DNA of 62,707 nucleotides, taken from contig DYJP01000001.1 of the NCBI GenBank assembly GCA_020723065.1, positions 56,555 through 119,261 on the forward strand, in the 5' to 3' direction. Position numbers and translations under genes: made by a program. Every line of letters starts with the position of its first letter. Position 1 is the first letter of the stretch. The stretch comes from Candidatus Micrarchaeum sp. (GTDB lineage Archaea; Micrarchaeota; Micrarchaeia; CABMEP01). The notes under the pieces were generated by a model that was not told the origin of the DNA, ran no database searches, and saw only the letters and a list, made by a program, of their open reading frames with translations. Shown piece after piece: positions 19,267 to 27,693 of this stretch.

Positions 19267-19530
19267 ATGGTTGAATTGAAGATTGACAAAAAGGACAAAA
19301 ATTATGTCGAGATTACTTTCATAGGCGAGGACATTGCACTCATTAACGTTATAAGGGAGATCCTTGTTGAGAACGATGAAGTGGAATTTGCGGCGGTTAA
19401 GCACGACCACATCGAGCTTGCAAACCCGGTGCTCGTGGTCAGAACAAAGAAAGGCAACCCGTCCACGCTCATCGCAAAGGCGGCGGCAAAGGTCGCGAAG
19501 ATGGCAGGAGACCTATCCAAGAGTTTGTAA
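19267..19530 (+). CDS. rpoL: DNA-directed RNA polymerase subunit L (Rpb11)
   Basis: RpoL pairs with RpoD in the assembly platform of RNA polymerase. The 87-residue product shows the alpha-type dimer motif (EDIALINVIREILVENDEVEFAAVKHDHIELANPVLVVRT). ATG 19267 is nine bases downstream of GAGGTG, so it is preferred to the earlier codon in the ORF track. It sits 73 nt downstream of csl4 on the same strand. Confidence 0.94.
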   Translation: MVELKIDKKDKNYVEITFIGEDIALINVIREILVENDEVEFAAVKHDHIELANPVLVVRTKKGNPSTLIAKAAAKVAKMAGDLSKSL

Positions 19531-19587
19531 TTTTTCTGTTTTTCCAGTTATTTTCCATTTTATATTGGCAGGTAAGTAAAAGTCGAT

Positions 19588-19611
19588 TTTACTTAAGCTT
19601 AGTTAAGTAAA
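19588..19611. repeat. Perfect 9-bp inverted repeat TTTACTTAA-6-TTAAGTAAA
   Basis: This dyad sits ~57 nt after rpoL and is preceded by a related half-site, GTAAGTAAA (19572-19580). It may end the rpoL transcript or be an operator for the following mosaic region. The stretch 19531-19798 holds no gene that I can recognise; it also contains TACCG-GCTTT-CGGTA near 19650 and a T-run near 19684. Confidence 0.4.
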
Positions 19612-19798
19612 CAGTAATTAAGCCTTTTTGACTAACTTTTGATAAATACCGGCTTTCGGTAAATGCCGAACGTTGGCGGAATGTTTTTTTTTACTCTTAT
19701 ACCGCCTTCGATCTCTACATTCTGAAAAAAACAACTCCTATTCTTTTCTTAAACTGAAATTTGTATTAATGACCTTTTTGTGCCACCCGACGTTAAGC

Positions 19799-20120
19799 AC
19801 TGCTCAAAGCGAAGTTTTGTATTTGCGGCCAATATGGGAAGGAACTTGAGTCCGCGCTGGACGAAATAGGGGTGAAGGGCAACGAGGCGAAGATATACCT
19901 TTCCCTATTGAGATTGAAGTCGGCCAGGATGAGGCTAAGGGAGGCCAGGATAATGCCGATAATGTTCGGGTCGCACATGGGCATTTGGACATGCAGGGAC
20001 AGGTCGATAATCTGGCTCATCGCCGAGGATCCGATAGCGATAATGATAAGGAACAGGGAGATATCGGATGAGTTCAGGAATTTCTTTAATGTTTTGTGGG
20101 AGCATGCGGACAAAAAATGA
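19799..20120 (+). pseudogene. Internally deleted TrmB-type transcriptional regulator (repeat copy B)
   Basis: One open frame joins the start of a TrmB winged-helix domain (ELESALDEIGVKGNEAKIYLSLLRLKSA) directly to the end of a TrmB/PLD-like sensor domain (SIIWLIAEDPIAIMIRNREISDEFRNFFNVLWEHADKK). Full proteins of this family have about 200 residues between these parts, including the recognition helix; only about 20 remain here, so I read it as a deletion derivative. No ATG opens the frame; a GTG at 19872 is possible but would cut into the first helix. The stretch 19933-20165 is repeated exactly at the window end. Confidence 0.72.
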
Positions 20121-20153
20121 AAGGATTAAATGCGACAGGTGCGTGGGATTAGT

Positions 20154-20321
20154 ATGTTCAAATTATTCAAGAAGAAGGAAACAGTAAAGGCAGTCATCCA
20201 AGAGCTGGAAGCAAAGTTCGAAAAGGAAAAGTCAGAAACAATAAGGCGCCATACCGCGAGTCCTGTGTGGCTCAAAGGGGAACATTTGCAAATTGACGAG
20301 ATGACAAAAAGAGGGAATTGA
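20154..20321 (+). CDS. Small protein of unknown function upstream of speE
   Basis: This is a 55-residue ORF (MFKLFKKKETVKAVIQELEA) that I do not recognise. It is basic at the start and probably helical (KAVIQELEAKFEKEKSE). It stops one base before the speE ATG, so it would be co-translated with speE. Its first twelve bases belong to the 233-nt repeat that ends the window, meaning another copy may begin just outside. The earlier start in the ORF track (20130) lies inside the repeat. Confidence 0.5.
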   Translation: MFKLFKKKETVKAVIQELEAKFEKEKSETIRRHTASPVWLKGEHLQIDEMTKRGN

Positions 20322-20322
20322 T

Positions 20323-21210
20323 ATGCCAAGGCCTAAAAATGAAGTCCGGAGCAATGCTTCAGATTTCAAACCGATGATAAATCCGAAAGACTGGGTGTTC
20401 GAAGGGTTCGGCTTCGGCAAGGGACGGTCTCTTGCGATCAAGGTGAAGAAAAGACTGGCTGTCGTGCAGTCTCCGTTTCAGAAAATAGAAGTTCTTGAAT
20501 CTGAGGCTTACGGAACAGTAATGCTCATAGACGGGGCGGTGCAGCTTACTGACGCGGACGAATTCGCCTATCACGAGATGCTTGCGCACGTTCCAATTAA
20601 TGTAAAGAAGACTGTGGGCAATGTTTTGATAATAGGGGGAGGGGACGGCAGTGTAGCCAGGGAAGTCCTCAAATATCCTTCAGTTCGCAGCGTAGACCTT
20701 TGCGACATCGACAGGAAGGTAACGGAGCTTTCTAAGAAATATTTTCCGAAGGTCGCATGCGCGTTCAAGGACAGGAGGCTCCATGTCTTTCATGAAGACG
20801 GCTTTGCGTTTTTGGATTCAAGGAAAAACGAATACGACATAATCATAATCGACAGCACGGATCCGGTCGGATCCGCTGAAAACCTTTTCAGGAAGGAATT
20901 CTTCCGCAAGGTTTCCAATTCGCTCAAGGGCGACGGCATAATGGTGAGCCAGCTCGAATCGATGTTCTACAATCCGGACATAATCTCCAAGACGCTCGGC
21001 AGAATTAGATCGGTGTTCAAAAGAGCCTGGTATTACTATACAGTTATTCCAACTTATCCGTCCGGGACTATAGGGTTCTCGTTCGCTTCAAAAAAATTCG
21101 ATCCCGTAACAGACTACAATCCGAAAAAGATGAATGGAACCACAAGGTATACAATAAGAAGATGCATCATGCGGCCTTTTGTCTTCCGGAATTCGCGAAA
21201 AGAATCGTAG
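20323..21210 (+). CDS. speE: Spermidine synthase-like aminopropyltransferase
   Basis: The enzyme transfers an aminopropyl group from decarboxylated S-adenosylmethionine to a polyamine acceptor. Family motifs are present: MLIDGAVQLTDADEFAYHEML near residue 67-87, the nucleotide-binding IIGGGDGSVAREVLK near 105, the DIDRKV site near 127 and the catalytic IIIDSTDPVGSAENLF near 175-190. The N-terminal 25 residues are extra. The gene faces a broken speD gene, which would supply the aminopropyl donor, across only 20 nt. Confidence 0.93.
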   Translation: MPRPKNEVRSNASDFKPMINPKDWVFEGFGFGKGRSLAIKVKKRLAVVQSPFQKIEVLESEAYGTVMLIDGAVQLTDADEFAYHEMLAHVPINVKKTVGNVLIIGGGDGSVAREVLKYPSVRSVDLCDIDRKVTELSKKYFPKVACAFKDRRLHVFHEDGFAFLDSRKNEYDIIIIDSTDPVGSAENLFRKEFFRKVSNSLKGDGIMVSQLESMFYNPDIISKTLGRIRSVFKRAWYYYTVIPTYPSGTIGFSFASKKFDPVTDYNPKKMNGTTRYTIRRCIMRPFVFRNSRKES

Positions 21211-21230
21211 AATAGCGGACAGGCGGGTTC

Positions 21231-21640
21231 TTACTTTTTGGCTTCGGGATCGCGTATCATCTGTCCCCTGTAAACCAGGTCCCGTACGTACATTCCTTTC
21301 CCGAATGTCTTCTTTATCTTCTTCTCTGCCTTTTCTATGTCGAAGTCTTCGCATGCGAAGATGTCTATGCAACCGTATGAGTATTCCGGCCAGGTGTGGA
21401 TGGTTATGTCGCTTTCGACCAGGAGAATGAATCAGTTATCCCCCCTTCGGCCATCACTCCGTTCTTTTCAGGGAAGTTGTGGATCAGCGGCTTGCCTATC
21501 GTATGGAGGTTTACGGATTTGGGAAGCGTCTCAAGAAAGTCTGCAAGAAAACTCTCGCTGCTAAGCTTCTTCACGTCTTTCTTGTTCTCAAGATAGAATT
21601 CCCATGTCGCGTGGGGCTAGCGTTTTTCTTTCGTTTCCAT
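21231..21640 (-). pseudogene. speD: S-adenosylmethionine decarboxylase, broken by a stop and a frameshift
   Basis: Read on the minus strand from ATG 21640, the frame gives METKEKR, a TAG, then HATWEFYLENKKDVKKL, ESFLADFLETLP and NHFPEKNGVMAEGG-like sequence (IHNFPEKNGVMAEGGITD). It then needs one extra base near 21435 to continue as FILLVESDITIHTWPEYSY, the segment with the serine that forms the pyruvoyl group, and ends YVRDLVYRG. With one T restored, the order is that of archaeal AdoMet decarboxylase proenzymes. Two lesions make sequencing error less likely but do not exclude it. The partner gene speE is intact. Confidence 0.82.
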
Positions 21641-21883
21641 GATTATATTACGCTGAAAACAAATAAAAGTTTATATATTTTTAGGCCTCTGCTTGTTTTT
21701 CACATCAAGCAATCGATTTTGCCTGATTTTGCAATATTGTTTCCAAGGTTGCGTTGCCCTAATATAAATAAAGCGCACAATCTTATTTTTAATCGTATCA
21801 AATTATCATTGCCATTCTAAACCTGCTTTCTGCGCTGAAGGATATATTTATTTATCTTTTTTTACTATATCATACTGAAAGAT

Positions 21884-22020
21884 GGGCTTGTAGCTCAGAC
21901 TGGTAGAGCGCGTCGTTCGCATAAACTTTCTTAGGAAGAAAGTTTAATCAAAGAAAAACTTTCTTAAGAAAAAAGTTTCGGAAAACGACGAGGCCGCGAG
22001 TTCAAATCTCGCCAAGTCCA
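21884..22020 (+). tRNA. tRNA-Ala (anticodon CGC) with intron
   Basis: The acceptor GGGCTTG pairs with CAAGTCC and the discriminator is A. The D stem is GCTC/GAGC, the anticodon stem CGTCG/CGACG, and the T arm GCGAG-TTCAAAT-CTCGC. The anticodon CGC lies at 21918-21920. An intron of about 63 nt (21922-21984) follows position 37, the canonical archaeal site. CCA is not encoded. A TATA-like stretch (ATATATTTATTTA) lies about 30-40 nt upstream. Confidence 0.92.
21922..21984 (+). other. tRNA-Ala intron built of two tandem similar hairpins
   Basis: The intron has AAACTTTCTT-AGG-AAGAAAGTTT, a perfect 10-bp hairpin with a 3-nt loop, then AATCAAAGAA, then AAACTTTCTTAAGAAAAAAGTTT, an imperfect copy of the same hairpin. 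Removal would be by the archaeal splicing endonuclease acting on a bulge-helix-bulge structure at the exon junctions. The duplication of one hairpin suggests the intron grew by tandem copying. Confidence 0.75.
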
Positions 22021-22044
22021 CTTTCCTTTTTTGTTTATTATTCC

Positions 22045-23220
22045 TCAACTCAATATTTTGTTTTTATTGAACCACATAAATAATCCTAGCGCGGTTATTG
22101 ATGCGATTCCCGCGAATGCAAACGTATAGGAAGGGTCTATCATCCACAGTATTCCCGCGATTATCGAGGCTGGAAGGTAAATGATTCCCGTTACAAAGTT
22201 GTATATTCCTATCGCGGTTCCTTTTCTTTTTCTTTCAAGGTCCGTAATATAGGCTTTGCTCTGGCCTTCGTCTATTGCGTAGAACATCCCGTAGAGTACG
22301 AACATCAGGATGACAAGCTCTTTCGTGTTCGCGAATACGAATCCTATGCTCATTAGCAGGTAGATCACATAGCTTAGCGCTATTATTTTTTCTCTTCCGA
22401 TTCTGTCGCCAATTTTTCCGATCGGTATCGAGAAAATTACGAATGCGACATTGAACAGTGTGTACAGCAGGATAACGTCCGTCAGCGCGAATCCCGCTAT
22501 GTACGCTTTCAGTAGCAGGAAGCTGAAGCTGAAGTATGCAATGGAGAATATCCCTGCTGCCAGCAGGTATCTCTTAAAATTTTTGTTAAGATTTCTGTAA
22601 GTCTTGAATATGCTTTCGTGTTCTGTTGGCTTGGAATGCCTGTCTTTCAGGAAGAAAAGAAGCAGAGTTGCTGCGATAGCGGGAATTACTGCAAGGATGA
22701 AAAGGTTTGTGAATGCCGAAAGGGTCTCAGGATAGATTGTGAAGAACAAATATGCGAGAAGGGGGCCGAGTATCGCCCCTGACTTGTCCAGAGCCTTGTG
22801 CACTCCGAATGAGAACCCCTTGTTCTTTCCTTCCGCTATTGATGCGATCCAGGCATCCCTCGGTGGTCCCCTTACTGACTTTCCTAGCCTTTCTACCACC
22901 CTGAACAGCGCGGCCGCAGGCACCGTGGTTGCAAATATCAGCATTCCTTTTGCAAGGGTGGACAGTCCGTATCCTGCGATTGTTATCTTCTTTCGTTGTC
23001 CGGACTTGTCAGAGATTGAGCCTGAAAAGTAGTCAAGCGATGAGGCGGAAAAGTCGGCGGCCCCCTCGATTAAACCCAGAAGCGCGGTGGAGGCGCCAAG
23101 AACCGTGGTGAAGAATATCGAAAAGACAGAGAATATCGCTTCTGAGCTGACGTCTGTCAGGAAGCTCACTATCCCCAGCAGAAAAATGTCCTTCTGTATT
23201 CCGAATATCTTCTTTTCCAT
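22045..23220 (-). CDS. Major facilitator superfamily transporter
   Basis: This 391-residue protein has about twelve predicted membrane helices and the MFS loop 2-3 motif region (DYFSGSISDKSGQRKKITIAGYGLSTL near residues 62-90), repeated in the second half (GKIGDRIGREKIIALSYVIYLLMS near 270). The segment RVVERLGKSVRGPPRDAWIAS near 128-150 is characteristic of a subgroup of bacterial and archaeal MFS proteins. No substrate can be assigned. It starts at ATG 23220 and is 47 nt downstream of the signal peptidase gene on the same strand. Confidence 0.88.
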   Translation of the reverse strand: MEKKIFGIQKDIFLLGIVSFLTDVSSEAIFSVFSIFFTTVLGASTALLGLIEGAADFSASSLDYFSGSISDKSGQRKKITIAGYGLSTLAKGMLIFATTVPAAALFRVVERLGKSVRGPPRDAWIASIAEGKNKGFSFGVHKALDKSGAILGPLLAYLFFTIYPETLSAFTNLFILAVIPAIAATLLLFFLKDRHSKPTEHESIFKTYRNLNKNFKRYLLAAGIFSIAYFSFSFLLLKAYIAGFALTDVILLYTLFNVAFVIFSIPIGKIGDRIGREKIIALSYVIYLLMSIGFVFANTKELVILMFVLYGMFYAIDEGQSKAYITDLERKRKGTAIGIYNFVTGIIYLPASIIAGILWMIDPSYTFAFAGIASITALGLFMWFNKNKILS

Positions 23221-23266
23221 GCTACTAGTTTGCTAAAAAAAGTTTATTAACATATTCTGCGCCAAT

Positions 23267-24145
23267 TCAGTGCATTAGTATGGTGTCGCAGCCTTCCGGC
23301 TCCCCGTAATACTGTGGCCCGCTTATGAACAGCTTCACGTATCCAAGTATCGGTATTCGGAATATGACCTTGCCTTTCACGTCTTGCGCTCTTACGATGT
23401 CAAAGTAGGATATGTCCATGTAGTTGTTGTTGTCCCCCTTTGTGAGTATGTAGTAGTCGCTTCCAACCTTCAGCTTCAGGAAAGCCCTGTGCACGATGTC
23501 CATGTTGATGTAGCTTCCGTTTATCTTTGTTGCGTATACTATGATATCGTTCGTGAGGTTTTCGCTTACAGATGTAATCCCGCTCAATGAGCTGTTTATT
23601 GTTATCGTGCGCACACATTCAGGAGAATAGCCTATTATTTCCTTGGTGGCGGAAGAAATTCTTGGGCAGAATTCCTGGCAGACATAGTTCGCTGGTCCGT
23701 TCGGTCCGCAGCCAACTTTGGATTTAATCAGTGCTTCTAATTCTTGCCGTGTGATTTCCACTGCGGGCGCATTAATGCTTTCCGCGTTTATTCCTTGGAC
23801 TATCACGAAGTCTCCTCTTTCATAGGAAGGCAGTAGCGAACAGGACACTACCCCACTTATCGGAACGGAGGTTCCAAGCAGGAACTGCATTCCGTACCAC
23901 AGTGCTAGCGCTATGAAGAATGCCTTTGCTACCTCGATCAATTCCTTTTTCCAACCTTCCGCGATAGCGCCAACCAATATGTCTAGAAGGAAGGTCCCTA
24001 TGAGGGAAGCTCCCGCTAGGAAAGCGAAAAGTATGCTCTTTGTAAGAAGATAAAGGCCGAAAGCTATTACGAATAAGTACAAAAGAATGTTTGTCTTGTG
24101 AATGTTCTCTAGAAACTTTTTGGAATTTTCATCCATGTTAATCAT
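23267..24145 (-). CDS. Archaeal/ER-type signal peptidase I
   Basis: The catalytic serine lies in SGVVSCSLLPSYERGDFVIVQG near residues 99-118, matching the S26B pattern S-x-x-P-x-x-x-x-GD. The second catalytic residue is histidine, as in archaeal/ER enzymes, in NMDIVHRAFL near residue 222, followed by YYILTKGDNNNYMD near 235. Three hydrophobic stretches precede the active site (residues ~18-37, 38-57 and 70-90), more than the single anchor usually seen, and a Cys-rich insert (~140-170) separates Ser from His. ATG 24145 and ATG 24136 are both possible starts. Confidence 0.82.
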   Translation of the reverse strand: MINMDENSKKFLENIHKTNILLYLFVIAFGLYLLTKSILFAFLAGASLIGTFLLDILVGAIAEGWKKELIEVAKAFFIALALWYGMQFLLGTSVPISGVVSCSLLPSYERGDFVIVQGINAESINAPAVEITRQELEALIKSKVGCGPNGPANYVCQEFCPRISSATKEIIGYSPECVRTITINSSLSGITSVSENLTNDIIVYATKINGSYINMDIVHRAFLKLKVGSDYYILTKGDNNNYMDISYFDIVRAQDVKGKVIFRIPILGYVKLFISGPQYYGEPEGCDTILMH

Positions 24146-24268
24146 TTAGTATAAAGTAATTTAATTCTATTTATGGTTGGGGTATTTTGTTGTAAAAAAT
24201 AGGATATGGAAAAAATAAAAGAAAAAAAGAAAAGATTTGGCGATTGTTTGGTTTCAGAATGGGTCCGA

Positions 24269-25348
24269 TTACCAGACCAATTCTTCTACCATTTCGTATG
24301 CCTTGTTCTTCTCTTTTTCCGGCTCCATGTTGCCCAACAATGATGTGGAAGTCACTCCAGTCATGATTGCTGTTACGACAACTTTGTCGCCGAGTTCCGG
24401 CATAAGCCTTGCGCCCCAGATGACGTTCGCATTGCCATCGAAAGCCTCTGTGATTCCCTCTCCTATCTTGGTGGCCTCTCCTAATGTGAGGTTTGCTCCA
24501 CCGGCGATGTGGATGAGTGCGCCCTTTGCGCCTTCGTAGCTGACGTCAAGCAGTGGGTGTTCGAGTACGCTCTTCACTGCGTCCTCCACCTTGTTAGTGC
24601 CCTTCCCTTCTCCTACAGAGAGCATTGCGACTCCACCGTTGCCCATGATAGATCTTATGTCTGCGAAGTCTATGTTGATCAAAGATGGCGTCATGATGGT
24701 GTCTGAGATTCCTCTTATCGCTCTTGCGAGTATCTCGTCTGCCACGTTGAACGCCTCGTTCATTGGAAGATTCGGAACATACTGGACCAGTCTGTTGTTG
24801 TCGATTACGACCACTGTGTCGCATGTTTTTCTGAGCTCGTCAAGTCCCCATCTCGCCTTTTCTGTTCTTGCTCTTTCAAGAGAGAACGGATAGGTGACCA
24901 TGCCGACTACTATTGCGCCTTCCTTCTTTGCCACTTCTGCAACTACAGGGGCCGCACCGGTTCCAGTACCTCCTCCCATACCTGCTGTTAGGAATACTAA
25001 GTCTGCACCGCCGAGTGCCTCTGCGATTTTGTCCTTGGATGCCTCTGCTGCCTTTCTTGCAACCTCCGGGTATCCTCCCGCTCCAAGACCTCTTGTTATC
25101 GACTGACCGATCAAGAGTCTCTTGTGCGCTTCTGTTATCTTGAGGTGATTAATATCAGTATTGATTGCTATTGTGTCGGCGGTCTTTATGCCTGACTTCA
25201 TGATTCTTGTGATGCTGTTGCAACCCCCGCCACCAATTCCAACCACTGAGATCCTGACTTTGTCAGATCCGAGGAAATCTTTCTCAGCAGCCCCGACTGC
25301 TTTTTTGTTTTGTCCGGTACTTCCAAATGAACTAAGGAAACTCTCCAT
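24269..25348 (-). CDS. ftsZ: Cell division GTPase FtsZ (paralogue 1 in window)
   Basis: This is a tubulin-family GTPase that assembles the division ring. It has the N-terminal phosphate loop [12 protein letters not shown] near residue 36, the signature [13 protein letters not shown] near 120-132, and the synergy (T7) loop [13 protein letters not shown] near 228 that completes the partner's active site, so it should hydrolyse GTP. The C-terminus is short. It lies 81 nt downstream of a second ftsZ on the same strand; two ftsZ paralogues are usual in FtsZ-using archaea. The two proteins are similar throughout, indicating paralogy. Confidence 0.96.
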   Translation of the reverse strand: MESFLSSFGSTGQNKKAVGAAEKDFLGSDKVRISVVGIGGGGCNSITRIMKSGIKTADTIAINTDINHLKITEAHKRLLIGQSITRGLGAGGYPEVARKAAEASKDKIAEALGGADLVFLTAGMGGGTGTGAAPVVAEVAKKEGAIVVGMVTYPFSLERARTEKARWGLDELRKTCDTVVVIDNNRLVQYVPNLPMNEAFNVADEILARAIRGISDTIMTPSLINIDFADIRSIMGNGGVAMLSVGEGKGTNKVEDAVKSVLEHPLLDVSYEGAKGALIHIAGGANLTLGEATKIGEGITEAFDGNANVIWGARLMPELGDKVVVTAIMTGVTSTSLLGNMEPEKEKNKAYEMVEELVW

Positions 25349-25381
25349 GTTAATCCCTGCCTCATGTCAATATGAGTCTAA

Positions 25382-25409
25382 GCTGGCTGTCCTGGTCGGA
25401 ACAGCCAGC
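25382..25409 (-). terminator. Stem-loop between the two ftsZ genes
   Basis: GCTGGCTGT and ACAGCCAGC form a perfect 9-bp stem with a 10-nt loop. It lies 20 nt after the stop of the upstream ftsZ and about 33 nt before the start of the next. The T-run (ATTTTTTCTTTTTAG) is on the upstream side, so it could act as a terminator/attenuator or as a processing signal that sets the ratio of the two FtsZ proteins. Confidence 0.5.
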
Positions 25410-25429
25410 AAAATCTAAAAAGAAAAAAT

Positions 25430-26491
25430 TTAGCCGATTATTTCTATGTCGCCATAGACCGGTGTGTTCGTCTTCTCTTCCTCTATCGGAACTCCGACAA
25501 CGCTCGAGCCCTTGACTCCGGTGACTATTGCTACGATTTCGATTTTGCCATCGTATCCTGGAATCAGTCTTGCTCCCCACTTGACGCTTGCTGTTGCGTC
25601 CATCCTGTCTGTGATGATTTCTCCAGCTTTGATTGCGTCTCCGAGTGTCAGGTCGTTTCCACCGGATATGTGGATCAATGCGCCTTTTGCGCCTTCAAAG
25701 TCGACATCGAGAAGTCTGTTCTTAAGGACTCCTTCTGCTGCCGCCTGGACCTTGTTGGTGCCTCTTCCCTCTCCTACTGCAATGAATCCGACATCTCCTG
25801 CGGACATGATAGATCTGACGTCTGCGAAGTCGATGTTGATGAGGGACGGTTGTGTGATCGTCCATACGAGACCGCCGATTGCTCTTGCGAGAATCTCGTC
25901 TGCCACTCCGAACGCTTCGTTCATCGGGAGGTTCGGAACTAACTGGACTAACCTGTTGTTGTCGATTATGATAACGCTGTCTGCGTGCTTTCTGAGCTGC
26001 TGGATACCCTCGTCTGCCTTAGATCTTCTTGCCTTTTCAAGTGCGAATGGGTAAGTGACCATGGCCACTACGATTGCGCCCTGCTCTTTTGCTACTTCTG
26101 CTACGACTGGTGCGGAACCTGTTCCCGTACCACCACCCATACCAGCGCAGATGAATACGAGCTGCGCATCCTTCAAGGATCTCTCGATAAGCGGCTTGTC
26201 GATCTCAGCTGCCTTCCTGCCGACTTCTGTGTAGCCTCCTGCTCCGAGTCCTCTTGTTATGGATTTACCAACGAGTATCTTCTGAATTCTCTCATCGAGC
26301 GTCAAAAGGTGTTGATTGTCAGTGTTGACTGCAATTAAATCTGCTCCTTTGACTCCGTACTTGAGAAGTCTCTGAAGTGTGTTGTTTCCTCCACCACCGC
26401 AGCCCACGACTGCGATCTTGATTCTTTCCACTGGACCGAAGTTGTTGTCGTTCTCAGTGTGTCCGGTTACCGATTTTATTAAACTTTCCAT
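25430..26491 (-). CDS. ftsZ: Cell division GTPase FtsZ (paralogue 2 in window)
   Basis: The second FtsZ is 353 residues long with [12 protein letters not shown] near residue 28, [13 protein letters not shown] near 115-127 and [12 protein letters not shown] near 222. All GTP-binding and hydrolysis elements are present. The first 20 residues differ from paralogue 1, and its tail ([17 protein letters not shown]) ends in a short acidic/hydrophobic peptide that could bind partners. It is first in the pair, with the promoter in the AT-rich gap above 26492. Confidence 0.96.
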   Translation of the reverse strand: MESLIKSVTGHTENDNNFGPVERIKIAVVGCGGGGNNTLQRLLKYGVKGADLIAVNTDNQHLLTLDERIQKILVGKSITRGLGAGGYTEVGRKAAEIDKPLIERSLKDAQLVFICAGMGGGTGTGSAPVVAEVAKEQGAIVVAMVTYPFALEKARRSKADEGIQQLRKHADSVIIIDNNRLVQLVPNLPMNEAFGVADEILARAIGGLVWTITQPSLINIDFADVRSIMSAGDVGFIAVGEGRGTNKVQAAAEGVLKNRLLDVDFEGAKGALIHISGGNDLTLGDAIKAGEIITDRMDATASVKWGARLIPGYDGKIEIVAIVTGVKGSSVVGVPIEEEKTNTPVYGDIEIIG

Positions 26492-26653
26492 TTACAATCG
26501 CCTTGTTATCTTCTTGATATATAATATTTATATACGTTGCTTTTTCAAAAAATTCTTCGACGTGAAAATTTTGCAAAAAATAGTTAAAATGTAGTCCAAA
26601 ATGACATTTTTTCGATTTTTTTTGAATTTTGAGTCGAAAAAATTGAAAGAAAA

Positions 26654-26684
26654 GTTATATAAAATTAATGAATTAATATTCAAT
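26654..26684 (+). promoter_or_regulatory. Promoter with ATGAAT-type dyad upstream of DUF134 gene
   Basis: The 306-nt gap between ftsZ (minus) and the first DUF134 gene (plus) is very AT-rich. GTTATATAAAA (TATA-like) is followed directly by ATGAATTAATATTCAA, close to the ATGAATATATATTCAT palindrome at the DUF5320 and mini-zinc-ribbon promoters. A further half-site ATGAATATTTATT lies at 26713. The arrangement suggests repression by blocking the promoter, possibly autoregulation by DUF134. No gene is visible in the gap. Confidence 0.5.
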
Positions 26685-26797
26685 TAATAAGAATAGAAAT
26701 GTTTAAAAAATAATGAATATTTATTTAAATAAATCTGTCCATAAACATCGGCTTAAAAAAGGTTGAAATTCGCTAAAAAGCACACGAGTTGGATTTG

Positions 26798-27097
26798 ATG
26801 ACAAGATTGAAGATCTATAAAAAAATAGGGAGCGTTCCGAATAGTTTGCATTTCAAGCCCGTGGATTTGAAACTGAAGCATTTCGATGAAGTTGTCATCA
26901 CCATGGAGGAATTCGAGTCTCTGCGTCTTAAGGATTTGAACAATCTCAAGCAGAAGGATGCAGCAAAGCGGATGTGGGTATCTCAACCAACGTTCAATCG
27001 CATAATCACTTCTGCAAGACGGAAGCTTTCCAATGCAATAATCAACGGAAAGTCTATAAGGGTCGAAAGCAAGATAAGAAAAAGGAGGTCTAGGTAA
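26798..27097 (+). CDS. DUF134 (UPF0251) HTH regulator, short form
   Basis: DUF134 proteins have a sigma-70 region-4-like helix-turn-helix. This 99-residue copy shows the family sequence: SLHFKPVDLKLKHFDEVVITMEEFESLRLKDLNNLKQKDAAKRMWVSQPTFNRIITSARRKL, with the helix-turn-helix near residues 48-72. It ends with a basic tail (KIRKRRSR) and lacks the zinc-ribbon C-terminus of the second copy at 28820. The ATG at 26798 is preferred to the TTG at 26789. It stands at the head of the metal/cofactor island and is a candidate binder of the palindromes. Confidence 0.85.
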   Translation: MTRLKIYKKIGSVPNSLHFKPVDLKLKHFDEVVITMEEFESLRLKDLNNLKQKDAAKRMWVSQPTFNRIITSARRKLSNAIINGKSIRVESKIRKRRSR

Positions 27098-27175
27098 AGT
27101 AAATCTTGGCTGCTTGTATTAGGTTTTTGCTTTAGTTTGCCTTGGTCTTTTTTTTGTTTTCAAATTAGTGAGCGA

Positions 27176-27235
27176 AAGCTTTATATACATTAATGAATAT
27201 ATATTCATTACTTGTTATGAATAAAAATTCATAAC
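27176..27235 (+). promoter_or_regulatory. TATA box plus perfect 20-bp palindrome and second dyad (operator)
   Basis: GAAAGCTTTATATAC (BRE/TATA) leads into TAATGAATAT-ATATTCATTA, a perfect palindrome (27191-27210), then GTTATGAAT-AAAA-ATTCATAAC (27214-27235). The core ATGAATATATATTCAT recurs exactly at 33931-33946. The position immediately downstream of TATA is typical of archaeal repressor operators. The controlled gene is the DUF5320 protein at 27283. Confidence 0.75.
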
Positions 27236-27282
27236 TGAATTAAATATTAACGCTGTTAAATGTAAAATAAGAGGTGAAGCAT

Positions 27283-27603
27283 ATGCCATATGGAGATGGA
27301 ACAGGTCCTCAAGGCAGGGGCTCAATGACCGGAAGAGGAATGGGTCCTTGTGGGAGAGGATACAGTTTGAGCGGCGTATATGGAGCCGGATATGGTCGAG
27401 GATTCGGGCGCGGAAAAGGTTTCAGATACGGTAGAGGATACGGTTTCGGAAGGGCGTATTACGGAAATTACGGATACACTTTGCCATATCAAGATTCGGT
27501 AGCTCTTACAAAAGAAGAGGAAAAGCAGATTCTTGAGGAAGAGCTTAAGGCAATAGAAGCCGAGAAGGCTGCAATAGAGAAGAAGCTTAAGGAGATGAAG
27601 TAA
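27283..27603 (+). CDS. DUF5320 glycine/arginine-rich protein
   Basis: The protein begins MPYGDGTGPQGRGSMTGRGMGPCGRGY, the hallmark of DUF5320, with a single Cys. A stretch of GYGRGFGRGKGFRYGRG repeats follows, then a C-terminal coiled coil (TKEEEKQILEEELKAIEAEKAAIEKKLKEM, residues ~78-106). Proteins of this type accompany NifX-like and MinD/Mrp-like genes in anaerobic archaea and bacteria; their role is unknown. ATG 27283 follows GAGGTGA. It lies directly downstream of a strong palindromic operator. Confidence 0.87.
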   Translation: MPYGDGTGPQGRGSMTGRGMGPCGRGYSLSGVYGAGYGRGFGRGKGFRYGRGYGFGRAYYGNYGYTLPYQDSVALTKEEEKQILEEELKAIEAEKAAIEKKLKEMK

Positions 27604-27693
27604 TTTCCTTGTTTTTTTATTTTTTTCTTTTTATTATAATAATTAGTATATATTGATTTGTAAATCGAAATAAAGATGAGATAAGTTGGAATT

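Noticed and set aside
21231-21640. TAG in speD as a recoded amber codon (pyrrolysine)
   Set aside because: The gene also has a frameshift, and no tRNA-Pyl or PylS is visible in the window; simple gene decay is more likely.
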